From NCBI GenBank assembly GCA_007844125.1, contig CM017556.1, positions 23,529,454-23,593,453 of the forward strand: DNA of 64,000 bases, written 5' to 3'. The position numbers were made by a program, and so were the translations under genes. Positions within the stretch are counted from its first letter, which is position 1. Every line of letters starts with the position of its first letter. Shown piece after piece: positions 35,794-49,690 of this stretch. The notes under the pieces are model-generated. The model was given only the letters and a program-made list of their open reading frames with translations, searched no databases and was not told where the DNA came from. Source of the stretch: Sinonovacula constricta. Lineage: Eukaryota; Mollusca; Bivalvia; Cardiida; Solecurtidae.

Positions 35794-38700
35794 ATACAGT
35801 TATTTAAATAAATGATATGGTGTTGAGTCAAACAATACACAGAGAAGTAGAACGAATTCAAGAGGTCATACATTATATTCAACAAATTTAATTGGTATTG
35901 AGTATACATCAAGGGTACAATGTAGAGTATTGTTGTCTTATAAATTGACTGATAAGTCATTCTTGAAATGTTATGTGAGCAAGTAGGAAAAGTGAACTAT
36001 AATGTGTTTTATTATGATAATAAATTTTAGAAATAAAATTGATGTAGGGATGTAGGGATGTTTAGACATAGAAAACAAATACTAATAAAATATAGGTGTT
36101 ACAATTTAAAAGGATGCAAGAAAGAGCTTTCAGCCGAAATCATCTAGGTGAAAAACATTAAACTATTTAAATCTAAGTACAGAAGAAACTCATCAGACCA
36201 TGGCTGGTTACATTTAACTTGTTGTTAAATCAAATAAATATTTCCTCAAAGTAAGTTAGTATTTAAAGTCATCGTTGCTTAAAGTCAGATCAATGTTCAT
36301 TAATGGAATGCATTGCTGCTGATGTCATGAATTTCTTTTTGGTTAAAAATAAATGTAAGCGTGGTCGTATAACGCTTTTGTTTTACACCTACTAATGTAT
36401 TGCAAAAGTAGAACTACAATCATGTCCTTATGTATATCGAATAACATTTGAAAACAGGAAGCAAATGTAATACTTGGATATTGTGTCACCCTTTGTTTAT
36501 ATGAAGATAGTTGGTCAGCTTTGCTTTATACATGTGTTTTGGGGTGCGTGTTTGATATGTTTATCCTTGAGATAGGCGTTGTTTTGAAGCTGTAAATAAA
36601 CGCATTGGTGTTAGTTGCCAAGGCGCCACGGCGAGTATGCGCTAAGAGAGAAAAAGAACATTTGAAATTCCGTTTTTATCGCCTACAACATATAACTATT
36701 AAAACAAGAAAACTCCAGGATATTTTTCTTTCGAATTCAATGCAAGCAAACTAAATTTTCTTGAAGAGTATCGTGAATGCAACAAATGTGAAACCAAGGA
36801 ACAATTGCATGTTATCAAACTATTCCATTTAAAAATTGCTGGAAAATCATAGATAGGTATCTTGATTTTAAGGTTAAACTCTTTACCGTAGGTAACCCAC
36901 CCACGTTCACTTATACCGCTTTCAATCTATGTATATCAACATGATGTGATAACATAATGTTAACTGTGAGTGCTCTTAGATTGTGTACTTTGTTAGAAAA
37001 TAAATAAGATAAGAGGTTGTAAATCCCTGATTGCAACAGCATCGACCCGTTTGCTTATTTTGTTAAGGCTGTAGCATTTTGGGGGTGGGGGTGTCTCTGC
37101 TTTTTCGTTGTCTCGTATATGCATTTCTGAATATAACATTTAAATGTATGTAACAGTGTTAACCTTTGTCTTATTTTCGTCTTTATGACACTCACTATCA
37201 TGCCACTTGTGCCGTGTGCCATATGTTGTCAGCATTTCATGATTCTTGGATTTTTATTCATTTGACGTACACTGAATTTTGGTATGTCTTGTAAACAGGT
37301 TACCTCCTACAAGAGTCATATTGTGGTGTATGTCGCGTCACCTTTCATCTAAAAGTCGCAATTCTTCTCCCCATGAAATCGAACCCAAAGTGCACGTATC
37401 TGTTTCAAATGTCGTCACAACTCTTTTATTTCATTTTGTGCTTATCTAAGTAAACGTCAGGTTTGTTTCAAGCTGATACTTGTTACAGTGTTTGTCTTTA
37501 AGAGAAAGATGCGGTTAAAGCTCTAAACACCGTTTAAAGCATATTAGTCGGTCTTTTTTGCCGACTCAATTTATAATGTTGAATTTGTTTGCTCATTGTT
37601 TTTGGCATTATTAAACTGTGATGAGCACACCTTTGTTTGGTGTAGACTTTCCAATTTTAAGTTAGAATACACATACAGTTTTAGTTTATATTTTTTTACT
37701 GTTAGCTATCCGTTGAAAACCTGTCATACTTTATGCCAATGAATATTTAAAATATATATGATAAATAGAACCTTGCAACCATTTTAGAACATTCTCGAAT
37801 GTGAATCTTAATGAATAAAAAAATGTGTGTTGTCCTATCTGACGAGAAATAAAATGCTCATTCGAACAACAATAAACAACTGTTTATTTTTTAAATATTT
37901 TTTTTAATATAAGACTTCATTGTTTACGTGCAGAAAATAAGCAGTTAAGATTGTTATCCATATGTTGATATAATTTTATTAGTTCAAATAAGAAAACTTT
38001 AACTTTTCTTGCAATACACTTTGGACCTTGTCTTGTTTTCATGTCTAAGGTTGCAACCAGTGATGCGTTGATTTGATTAAACATTGAGCTGTGAGCAAAT
38101 TAAAATGCCACCCCTAACTGATGTTATTATCTCTCAACAAAAATTCTTATTCTGTAAAATTCCGATAATATGTTTAACATTATATGTATGAACTTGCCCG
38201 CGTCATTTGATGTTCTAAAAACATACTCGCAATTTTAAATTGTTCTTTCTCCATTAGCTATCTCATTATTCTTTCAATGACAGACAAAGCGATGCGTCTG
38301 CCATGACTATTTATCTTTATTCAATAATCCAATGGCATTGGCTAGTCAGTTTATTACATTGAGGTAATATCGTGTACCATTTTTCGAATTGTTAGTAAGT
38401 TTTATATACAAATATGTTGTCTAAAACAGTGATTGAAATTCCGACTAGCCCCGTTTAAAGCGGTAAAGCACAAAATGTCCATGTTGTTATTGCAATGTTA
38501 TGCACATAATTTGAATATAATAAACGATCGGGGACAAATTTTGGATTTTAATATAATATTTAAATTTAGCTTTTATTATTTTCCATGTAAATACTTCAGG
38601 ACTTTCTATATATTAAAACAGGATAAATTATAATTGAGATATAGAATTTTATCATTTTTCACTTAACTGATTGAATATATTTTGGCATGTTTAATCTTAT

Positions 38701-40522
38701 CGTAGGGAACCGTAAACATAACATTTCGTGCTCGATGCAAGAACTACCGTTAAAGCAGTTGTGACGCAATAGCAATAGTCGAAAACATATTTTAACCAGT
38801 TGACAAAATTGGAATAATACGTTTTTCAACGCAAGTTTGTTTAAGTTGTAAATGAGTAAAACTGATGTCTTCTGCAAAAGTAAATTTAATGCGATGAGGT
38901 GTCAACAATTGCAATGATGATCAAGTTGATATTAATACCAGGCAGAGAATAAACTACCGTTTTTCACACTTCAAGTGTCTTGCATCTACTGTTCTTGAGA
39001 GAGAGTATTATAAACATTACATTAGGCCGTAGACAAATCAGATTATTGATTGTCGCTAACTCGTGATGTATATTTACACAAATAGATACCACTTATATTG
39101 TTATCTGATGAGTAAAGGCATAATCACAAAGCTAGAGTTTAGATATCTATACGTAGTGCTTAAAATACAATGGTTATGTCCAGAAAAAGATCTAAGTATA
39201 TTTTTGTCAAACAATATTTCAATGTCAACATGAATAGAGTGTTACAACTGTCAGCAAAATACGTATACATCTACTTAATGAAAACGACCAGTGGTAAAAT
39301 AGTTGTGTGTGTTTGCTTTTTTATTTTAGAACAATGTTGCTATTTATGATATTTATGCTTTACCAGAGACGTGTACCTCCAAATACACAAAGTTTTAAAA
39401 TGGTCCATGCTTTCAGTTCAAAACGACATGCCGTTCGTTCTTTTCACAAACACTTAGCGTTAATCTAGATGTATGGCGTTAATCTTATGTTATGTAAACA
39501 TTACATACGGCAGTTGTGGTTAAATGTCTGCGCATCTCAACTCCCAACCATGGTATATTTGCACACAGCCCATGGAGGGACGAACATTATTTCATCAGTA
39601 ATCTCACTTCATAATTTATCGTATACGTAAGCTGTACATTATTGTCCAGTCTTAAGAACTGAACTTGATCCCTGATCAGAGAGTTACCTAATTACCTGCA
39701 TCAATAGTTAATTTATGATAAGTATAATTCTTATAACAATTATTAATAAACTCCACAAAGTACACAATATCTTGTATGTTTCACGAACTAGTTAAATGTT
39801 AATATAATTAAAGCATTTCATTCTCAATGTAAGTAAAATGTAAATTTTTAACTTGGGAAATAAGTCAAATGATTTTTCCAATGAATGAAGACATTTTCGT
39901 CAGTCATTCACAGAAGGTATGACCTTTGTCAACAGCGGTGCATGCTTTAAAGGTAGTAATGAATATCTTGCGAAATTTCTTGGAAATCTCACACATAGGG
40001 ATATTTTTTACAAACGGACTTAAAACGAAACTTCGATATTAAACAAATATCTTGAGTATACATTACTTTATATCTGACAGACAACTTCCCAAGTGAATCA
40101 TGTCTAGTGAATACAAATAAATATAATGTCTGTCAGAAAACGGATTTAAGAAGAATTTCGCTTGAGTAGAAAATAACTGTACATTCCTGATATGTAATTT
40201 AATAACAGGGGAATGTGATGTGATTGTCTCACTACGCAGACACTCTGGATCCACTTAATTGAATTTATACGCACATTCCTTAGAGTTAAATGTGATGCAC
40301 ACAAGGAATTATGTCGTATTATAAACACATTATAAGTAAACTATTAGACTTATAGAATATACATGTAACTAGATAGTACCTAACAAACGGAATTTAATCG
40401 CTTTCATTTATTTTAATACTTAATACGAAAATATGTTGTTTTGTCTTGTTCCAGGATAACGCATGGATTCACGAAAAAGACTTTTATACTTTAAAGCTCA
40501 AATATATTATATTATATATATT
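35794..40522. other. Interior of duplication copy B, no recognised gene
   Basis: Matches 27,127-31,855 throughout. It contains the second young copy of the region related to 11.8-13.6 kb. Confidence 0.6.
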
Positions 40523-40703
40523 ATCTTTAGACGAGTGTTCCAAGGCGGTAACTGTCGGGTTTGCTCTTTTCGTTAAATGACTCATCACAAATTTGTTCTA
40601 CTTTTTGCTTGGCTTGAATGTAAAATACCTTTGTCCTGTGCCTTTTCGGGGTTTGGGATATGTTGCAATGCTCATAGGACTTTGTCATATATTATTCTTT
40701 ATT
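40523..40703 (-). repeat. Interspersed repeat, subfamily A, 5' part (copy B, minus strand)
   Basis: Duplicate of the minus-strand copy at 31.86-32.03 kb. A short extra TATATA stretch lies just left of it. Confidence 0.8.
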
Positions 40704-41195
40704 ATTAAGAAGTGTTGTTTTTTTTCACTGATGCCTAAAACAGCGGAACTGCTAACTAGAGCACGGGTTTACACATAGATTTTAAGGAAGATATTTATTG
40801 TCTATTGTTAAATTTAATGTAAGTGCTCAGTTCTATGTGATACATGTAACCAAGGTAGCTATTTTTAATGCATTAGAAGCGAAAATAAGTTTGTTGCACT
40901 AAACAAGTGTCGCTGTAAGTGTATTGGCAGATCTTTTGATTTTATTGAAAAAAGGCATTAAGAAATGCATCTAATACACTAAAAATGAAACATGTAGCTA
41001 TTTATTTTAATTTATACGTCATAGTATACATGTTATCTTGTTTATCTCATATAACGCTGATAACTTGGTCCCCACGACTGAGCTTTTGGTATGTCAGTGT
41101 CTTTCTGACATAAACTTTCTTGTATTACTTTTGAGTCATTACATTTAATGTTTTGTCTCTGTATGTATACATTTAATTAACTCTGGCAAACCCTC

Positions 41196-41267
<72 letters not shown>

Positions 41268-41278
41268 TGTGTGTGTGT
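41196..41278. repeat. (GCGT)n-(GT)n compound microsatellite, copy B
   Basis: Shorter GCGT part and longer GT part (with one TTGT variant) than copy A. Confidence 0.95.
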
Positions 41279-42030
41279 CTTTGTCTTGTCATCTTAAAAA
41301 TTGTAATATATGTAACAGCTCTTTTGGGACCATTTTTATATTCACAGCGCAATATTCGACTGGTCTGGCTCTCCTCATTACTAAAATTGATTTCTTATAT
41401 GATGTTGGTAGCACTAATCCATTTACTGTTATACGGTCTAGACGGGATGATTGACATTTGTAAAACTTCAAACGAATTAATTACCTACTAACGAAGTTGT
41501 TGTCACATTTTTCATTAAACTGAGTTCATAAACAATTTATATTCAGCTGCCTTTACAAAGAGTTCAAGATCTGTATTTTATTGAAGATGAAATTCACCAT
41601 AGTACATGCATGTCAGTTAAATATTCGTATTTGAACGTGGAATATAGAAAACCATTTTGTTGCGTCAACCATGTGCCAACGCAGCCGTAAATGCAATGTG
41701 TCGAGGCAACGAAACATAGATTTATAAATTTTCAGAAAGAAATTGTTTTAGTTGTCATATTCTTGTCAGTTTTAATCAGCTAGCGGTTTCAAAATTGTAA
41801 TACATTTCGTAATAGAAGATGTTAACTAAAAGATCAATTTAAACTTAAAATTTTAGAGAAGTGCATGCCGCGCTAGAAAAAGACTGAACCGTTTTAATGA
41901 CAATGATTTGTTTTTTTCGTATAGTTATCTACCATCAGTAAAATGTTACAGCAATCATAATTTTTTAATAAAATGCACAAAATACAAACTAAAACCCTTT
42001 CTACTTTACGTGCAAATTCAGCCCGCATAC

Positions 42031-43019
42031 TTTCTCAGTTCTGAATAATTAACAATTATGTTTTACTTAACAAGTCATTGTTATTTATATTTAAAATCAA
42101 TACAAAAAGCAAATGATGAAATCATGTGTAAATTAGGATTGACTAATCAGTTAACTATCAAGCTTGATTTTATCCTTTTAAACACTAAGAGACATTTATT
42201 AATTCAACGCGGCAGTATTACAAATCACTTTCTATTTCATTATAATAGCTAGATTGGGCTGAAATAAGAGATATTCTTACATCTTCATGCTCAAACTTAC
42301 CAATAAAAACTGTTTTTCGATGAAAAGAACAAGTAAAACATTATTTGGGTATAATGTCTCAATCCAAAAACAAAATCAATAGTATTTGTTTATTTAAACC
42401 ATCAGTTCTGATTACGGTCATATGTACATAGTAGTTATACGTTTACTTGGTTAAATAAGGTATTACATATTTCTATACATAAAATCATTAACCCTTGGTC
42501 TCTGACTTTTAATTCAGATGGATTAAATGCCCATATCTTCAATTGTAATAAAATTGACTTACAAGACATCTAAAGAAACTAAATTTATAAATACAACCGT
42601 TTTGAAAAGTTGTCTGTTTTAGTACACTGTTTCTAATCTTGTTCTAACTCTCAAGCATATTTGATATATCTTCTGAGGTCTGGAAATTTGATAAATGAGG
42701 CTAATATAAAAACAATAATGATGTTGACAATTTTTAAAAACATAATGTTTATCCTGGAAATGTAACCAAAGAAGCACCCGTCTGACGAATGATGCATGGA
42801 TTTGCATTACATGGGTAAATTGAAGTCCATTTATTTTGGCATACTGTGGAAGTGGAATAAGTGAGACTATATATAATGATTCAAAGGGATACAAAGATTG
42901 ACTTTCATAGTCTTATGAGGAGAATCAAAAGCGGATTTTGTTTTCCGTCTAAGGAAGTTCTCCGAAAATTTTATTATCCTGGCTCAAAGGCCAATATTTA
43001 ACTGAAAAATTAATGTTAA
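42031..43019. other. AT-rich DNA right of the duplication, no gene seen
   Basis: Short frames of 64 and 91 codons occur without recognisable domains. Confidence 0.5.
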
Positions 43020-43053
43020 ATTTTTATTTATTTATTTATTTATTTTATTTATT
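43020..43053. repeat. (TTTA)n microsatellite
   Basis: Short run of TTTA units ending in TTTGTGTGTG. Confidence 0.85.
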
Positions 43054-44768
43054 TGTGTGTGGGTTAATATTGTCTACTGTAAATATTAGAAGCTGTTTAA
43101 TTGACCCAATAAGCATCCACTTTGAAAGCTGGCTAGTGAGAAGGTATCATCAGTACAAACGGACAATGAACGGTGCATCGCAGCGATAGGCCATTGTAAT
43201 ATACTCATGCATTGATCGAAGCTTACTCAATCCAAGTATTACCTTGCAAAGGACCCACATCTCTTGAGAATTGAAGAGCTAAGACAGTGTCACTTTAGAT
43301 CAGATTTCTGTCTGTAAACACCGAGCTAACGAAGATTAGTGTTATATTAACGATATTTTTCTGCAAATAAGTTATTCCTTACTTTGACCTACTTAGAGAA
43401 GTGCTGACGCAAAGCAAAGCAGATAAATTCCATAACATCCCGCAAATGAAACAAACAACACCAATGTTTCATATTCTCAACTAAAATAAAAGAAGCACAA
43501 CTTTCCAACTACTCATACATACACTTTGTGCAAACATCTAATGCTGCCACCGCATGTTACGTTTTCGAGAAGTATAGCACAATTCAGAACTACTCGCCAA
43601 TGACTGCTCACCTGCCAAGCCAAGACCATGGCAAACATTAAAATGTATGTTTTTAATGACTTTTATTAAAAGAGGGTACCTTATTTCCAGTATAAGTAAG
43701 CAATAAGCAAGAACAAGCTTATTTTCTTTTAAGGACCAATAAACAAAACAAAATATTAGATATACGTCACAATGACACACTAAATGTTAGTACGCCTCGT
43801 GAACGCCTTATACTGTTTAAATATTCACTTAATTTTCACATTGACGGTGCTGCTAGCAATCCTGTCCTTCAGTTGGTCTCTTCATCATTTGATCCATTGT
43901 GTGTCACTAAAGTGTTATCAGTAGCACACCATCAAACTAATCCCTTCTCAATACTTCCTTACCTTATAAAAAAGACTTCATATTATCTATGTAGCATACA
44001 TTGTTTATCGTGCATACCTTTAAATACTAAGAAATTTGCTCGAAAACCAACCTTTTATCAGACAACTGTAACAGTCCGTAAATGCAAAAGGCAGCACAAC
44101 ATTCTTCAGACGTTTATTTTCTTCCCAGCGATATTGATTGTCACTAGTTCTTGCTTGAACTTAAGGCATTCAGAACAATACTTTACGTCAGTGGTGGTAG
44201 AACTTAAGTCAACCAGTACAATACTTTATATAAGTTTAGGTAGACATTAAGTCATTCTGTACAAGACTTTACATAAGTTGTGTGGCTCTATATGAATTAC
44301 ATGAGAGAAAAAAATACTTATGGGAGCGGTATTTTGTGTATTACATTTCCAAAAGCAAGTATACTTTATTTGCAAAGACACGTTTCTGGGTAAGAATGAA
44401 CTATGAAGGCATGTCATTATAGTCCACTCTATCCAACACTAATTGCAGTTTCAGAGAAATAGTCATACAACTTAGTAATATATCATCAAAATACAAATTC
44501 TGTGACGAAGCAGACACAAATTACGAAGGAAGGCTGTCGGTTATAAGAAGTCATTTAGCTTAATGGCAGACAAATTCAATTATTTGAATTACAGAAAAAC
44601 CTGCATACGTATATTTATTTTCTCTTTCAATTGGTATTCTGGGCTTGTTTTCTGACTCTGACTTGGTCCATTTTATTATGGTTGTCTATTTTATCATTTT
44701 CAAAAGCATAGTACATGTAGTATATACCGTGTATACAGCTGCAGATGGCAATGGATGGTGTATACATG

Positions 44769-44771
<3 letters not shown>
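43054..44771. other. AT-rich DNA, no recognised gene
   Basis: The longest frame is 125 codons (43,873-44,250, plus). Its composition is mixed and Ser/Thr/Leu-rich, I see no domain, and its first codon is not ATG. I treat it as accidental. Confidence 0.45.

Positions 44772-44855
<84 letters not shown>
44772..44855. repeat. (AT)n microsatellite, about 84 bp
   Basis: Pure AT dinucleotide run. Confidence 0.97.
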
Positions 44856-46723
<1,868 letters not shown>

Positions 46724-47582
46724 GTAAAAATAGTAAAAATAGTAAAAATAAAAATAAATGTCTCAATGCTAGTCTTGTTTTCATTTGTGTACTTATGCAT
46801 GATTATGTATATGTCTATGAATCTAATCCCTATAGCACGCCCAGACAGTATAAACTAAAACCATTTACGAAGCAAGTTGGATCACAATGAGTCATACACT
46901 AATTCCTAATCATTTGCCTTTCAGAGTTAATAAATGTGTTTGTCAGTTTTTTGTCAGTATTTATTACAAATAAACAAAGATAAAAAGGAGTTCCTGCTCT
47001 AAGATCTGTCAAGTACATACATAAAATCATTTACATTATTTGACTGTCACAAATATGGTGCAATGTTGCCATGCTTGCATTAAACCGTAAGAGTAATGGA
47101 AAAAGTCAGACTTTGAAAATTAACGCAAGTGACGTGTTATATATTTTAACATACAAGTTTATGTCAAATGATAAGAATATTTTTGGCAGTTTTGCATTTA
47201 TTGCTTTTTAAATTCGACAAGTGGTATTTAAGATGTTTCTTTCTGAAATTAAATTCTAAATATTATGTTATATCCTCTGTAGAAGAGATGTGTTTTTTCT
47301 AGTTTGCATATCGTTTGAAAACAAGTTGAGGCATTGACAAATCAGCTAAACATGCTGCATGACTTGTTTGACGCAAACGTTTCCTATTTTGGAACGTTAT
47401 TAGAAATTTACAGAGCTCCTGATATCCTCTACTTGTGTACGACATGATTTCGATTATTTAGACTTTATATACACCAGGTAATGACATTGTAATTACATTT
47501 AGCACAAATTATATAATTAACATTAATTTACTAACTACAAATTACAAACAACACATGTTTCATTCTTAATGTGGTAGAATGA
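46724..47582. other. AT-rich DNA, no gene seen
   Basis: Nothing recognisable apart from the short GTAAAAATA repeat at its left edge. Confidence 0.55.
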
Positions 47583-47685
47583 GACCACCATGCGTGCCCA
47601 TACCGGGGTTCGAACGCTAAACCCATAGATTTGAAGCGTTTAAACCCAAATTGTAGGTGCAACATTACATTTGCTCTACCTTAAA
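47583..47685 (-). mobile_element. tRNA-derived SINE remnant (minus strand)
   Basis: On the minus strand, AAGGTAGAGCAAATG is D-arm-like and AGCGTTCGAACCCC (47,605-47,618) is a good B-box. It is followed by GGTATGGGCACGCATGG. The spacing suggests a long variable arm (Ser/Leu type), but stems do not close cleanly. It lies directly against a subfamily C repeat fragment. Confidence 0.5.
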
Positions 47686-47693
47686 CAAATAAT

Positions 47694-47795
47694 AATTTAA
47701 ACGGTTTAAAGAGCACTATAACCTTTCACATACAAACAGTGACACAAAAACGGTTCGAATATTGATTTTTGCTTTCTAAGTAAGGATGTGTGAAC
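47694..47795 (+). repeat. Interspersed repeat, subfamily C, 3' part
   Basis: TTTAAACGGTTTAAAGAGCACTA through GATTTTTGCTTTCTAAGTAA is nearly identical to 49,580-49,672. Confidence 0.75.
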
Positions 47796-49385
47796 AACAT
47801 TTCACAATACGCATGTAAATCGTACGATAATGGGGTGGGCGATTATTGTAAATATGTTTTAATGTATGAAATAGAAATGACGTGAGTTGTAGATTTGCAC
47901 TACTACTTTTATCTAAACTTCAATAACGGAAAAGGAATGTCTTTGAAATTTACGCCCAATAACGGTATAATAGGAAATATATTTTGGATAATTGTCCTCG
48001 CACAATTTAACAATATCCACTGATTTTGGAGGTCAAAACGACTATAGGCTTGTTGTCCTTGTCATACTTGTTCGAACATTGTCCGTGATTCGAAAAAGTA
48101 GATAAAATTTTAAAATATTTTAGCTAGGTTATACTTAAGTTTCTATAAAACAATATTCTAGCTAAATATTTATATTTTTGCATTCATGTATTATTTTTTG
48201 TAAAGAAAAATTTATTCCCTATTTTACCACATGATAATATATATTTTAACAACCCCAGCAGGAATGGAATAGGATAGTAACAAGTTTAGGATCCGCTGTA
48301 AACATCCCCATCCGTTGTTCGCCAACAATCGTGTGTTCAAAGGTAGTAGTTCCAATCATTACGTATTTTCAAAGGTCTGCCTACAACAAACTGTCACCAA
48401 TTTGCTTAAACCGGTTATCATATTGTAGCATTTTTACACCGCGTTATTTTTCAGTTTTAATTCTTAAAGTCTAAAATATTTATCTGGCAATATCATTAAT
48501 CTGGTTTTACTTTTGACGCTGAATGAGTTTGTGCAAAAATGAGCAAGTTTTTAACAAACGATGGCATCTACAGGAAGGATAATTAGGTTTTTTTTCTGCG
48601 TGGTTAAGGGTGTGACAATATCCACAAAGTATATAATGAAAAGCAGAATGCCACACAAACATCCACAAGAATTGAACTTGAAGGATATATTAGCATGAGC
48701 ATGTTCTAAATATTTTGAGGCCTGATAGGCTTTGAAAATGACATGGATAATCAACAGACTCACATATCCATAATACAAAGATCAGTTGCAAGAATAACCT
48801 TCAGGTCATATATGATGAAGGAATACGTCCATGTCACCTTGGCAATATGACCACGGTTGACAGTAACGATCTACGTATCAAATCAAACTGATATTCAGAA
48901 TATTTTTCAAGGAATATATGAATATAAACAATGACATTTACATTAACATTTTATTTATTTCTATTTATTAATTAAAACGATTGCAGGCATAAGGTACCTA
49001 CAGTCTCAATTCTTATTTGATATAAATACACGTTTGTATTGTGACTATACAAGCTTGAAAAAGTGTTGTATTTAAGTGTTGCTTTTGGTCATATGGCAGT
49101 AGGTATCTCGCTTTACCTGAAAATGTCCATAATCTTTGTCTGATAATATCATATCTTAGCCACTATACGTTGAAGTTAGTTAAAGAAGGTAATAGATTTA
49201 CCACAGTTAAACATTCAGAATTACGAATTTAGTTTACTAATCTTTACCTTATTTCACAATCTTCTTATTAAACAGGTTTCATTGAAGCAAATGTAAATGA
49301 TATACGTTACTTTTATATATGTACCAGAATGTCATCGTTATTCATAAACAAATGTTTCTTTGTTAGTATTGATTTTTTAATACCG
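47796..49385. other. AT-rich DNA, no gene seen
   Basis: A 75-codon minus-strand frame near 48.65 kb has no recognisable domain. Confidence 0.5.
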
Positions 49386-49690
49386 GAGAGTAGAATATGG
49401 CAATACGACAGGGTATAAGCATTGGAACATATATTAAAAAAGACACAAGATAAAGGGATTCACCAACAAGTGTTAAACTATAATAGCAAGACAATGATAC
49501 GAGAAATATTATAAAATAGTACAAACACGTCAATGACAGACTTAAAACGATCAGTGGTCACAGGGGACAAAGTCATTGCTTAAACGGTTTAAAGGGCTCT
49601 ATAACCTTTCACATACAAACAGTGACACAAAAACGGTCCGAATTTTGATTTTTGCTTTCTAAGTAATGATGTTTGTACATACATGTGAAT
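49386..49690 (+). repeat. Interspersed repeat, subfamily C
   Basis: The layout parallels subfamily A but is diverged: GACAGGGTATAAGCATTGGAAC and AAAAAGACACAAGATAAAGG at the 5' side, then ACTTAAAACGATCAGTGGTC in place of the usual core, then TGCTTAAACGGTTTAAAGGG. The 3' part recurs at 47.7 kb. Confidence 0.65.

Larger units (their letters stand above)
33243..42030 (+). repeat. 8.7-kb tandem duplication, copy B
   Basis: This is a direct head-to-tail repeat of 24,571-33,242. The junction reads CATAC then GAGAAAGGAG with no filler. Differences from copy A include about 28 bp missing from the minisatellite part near 33.80 kb, about 34 bp extra near 35.16 kb, about 25 bp missing near 36.35 kb, about 24 bp extra near 37.99 kb, and 84 bp extra at 41,921-42,004. 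Confidence 0.95.

Noticed and set aside
43873..44250. 125-codon plus-strand ORF
   Set aside because: Its first codon is not ATG, no domain is recognised, and it sits in AT-rich DNA with no supporting exon signals.
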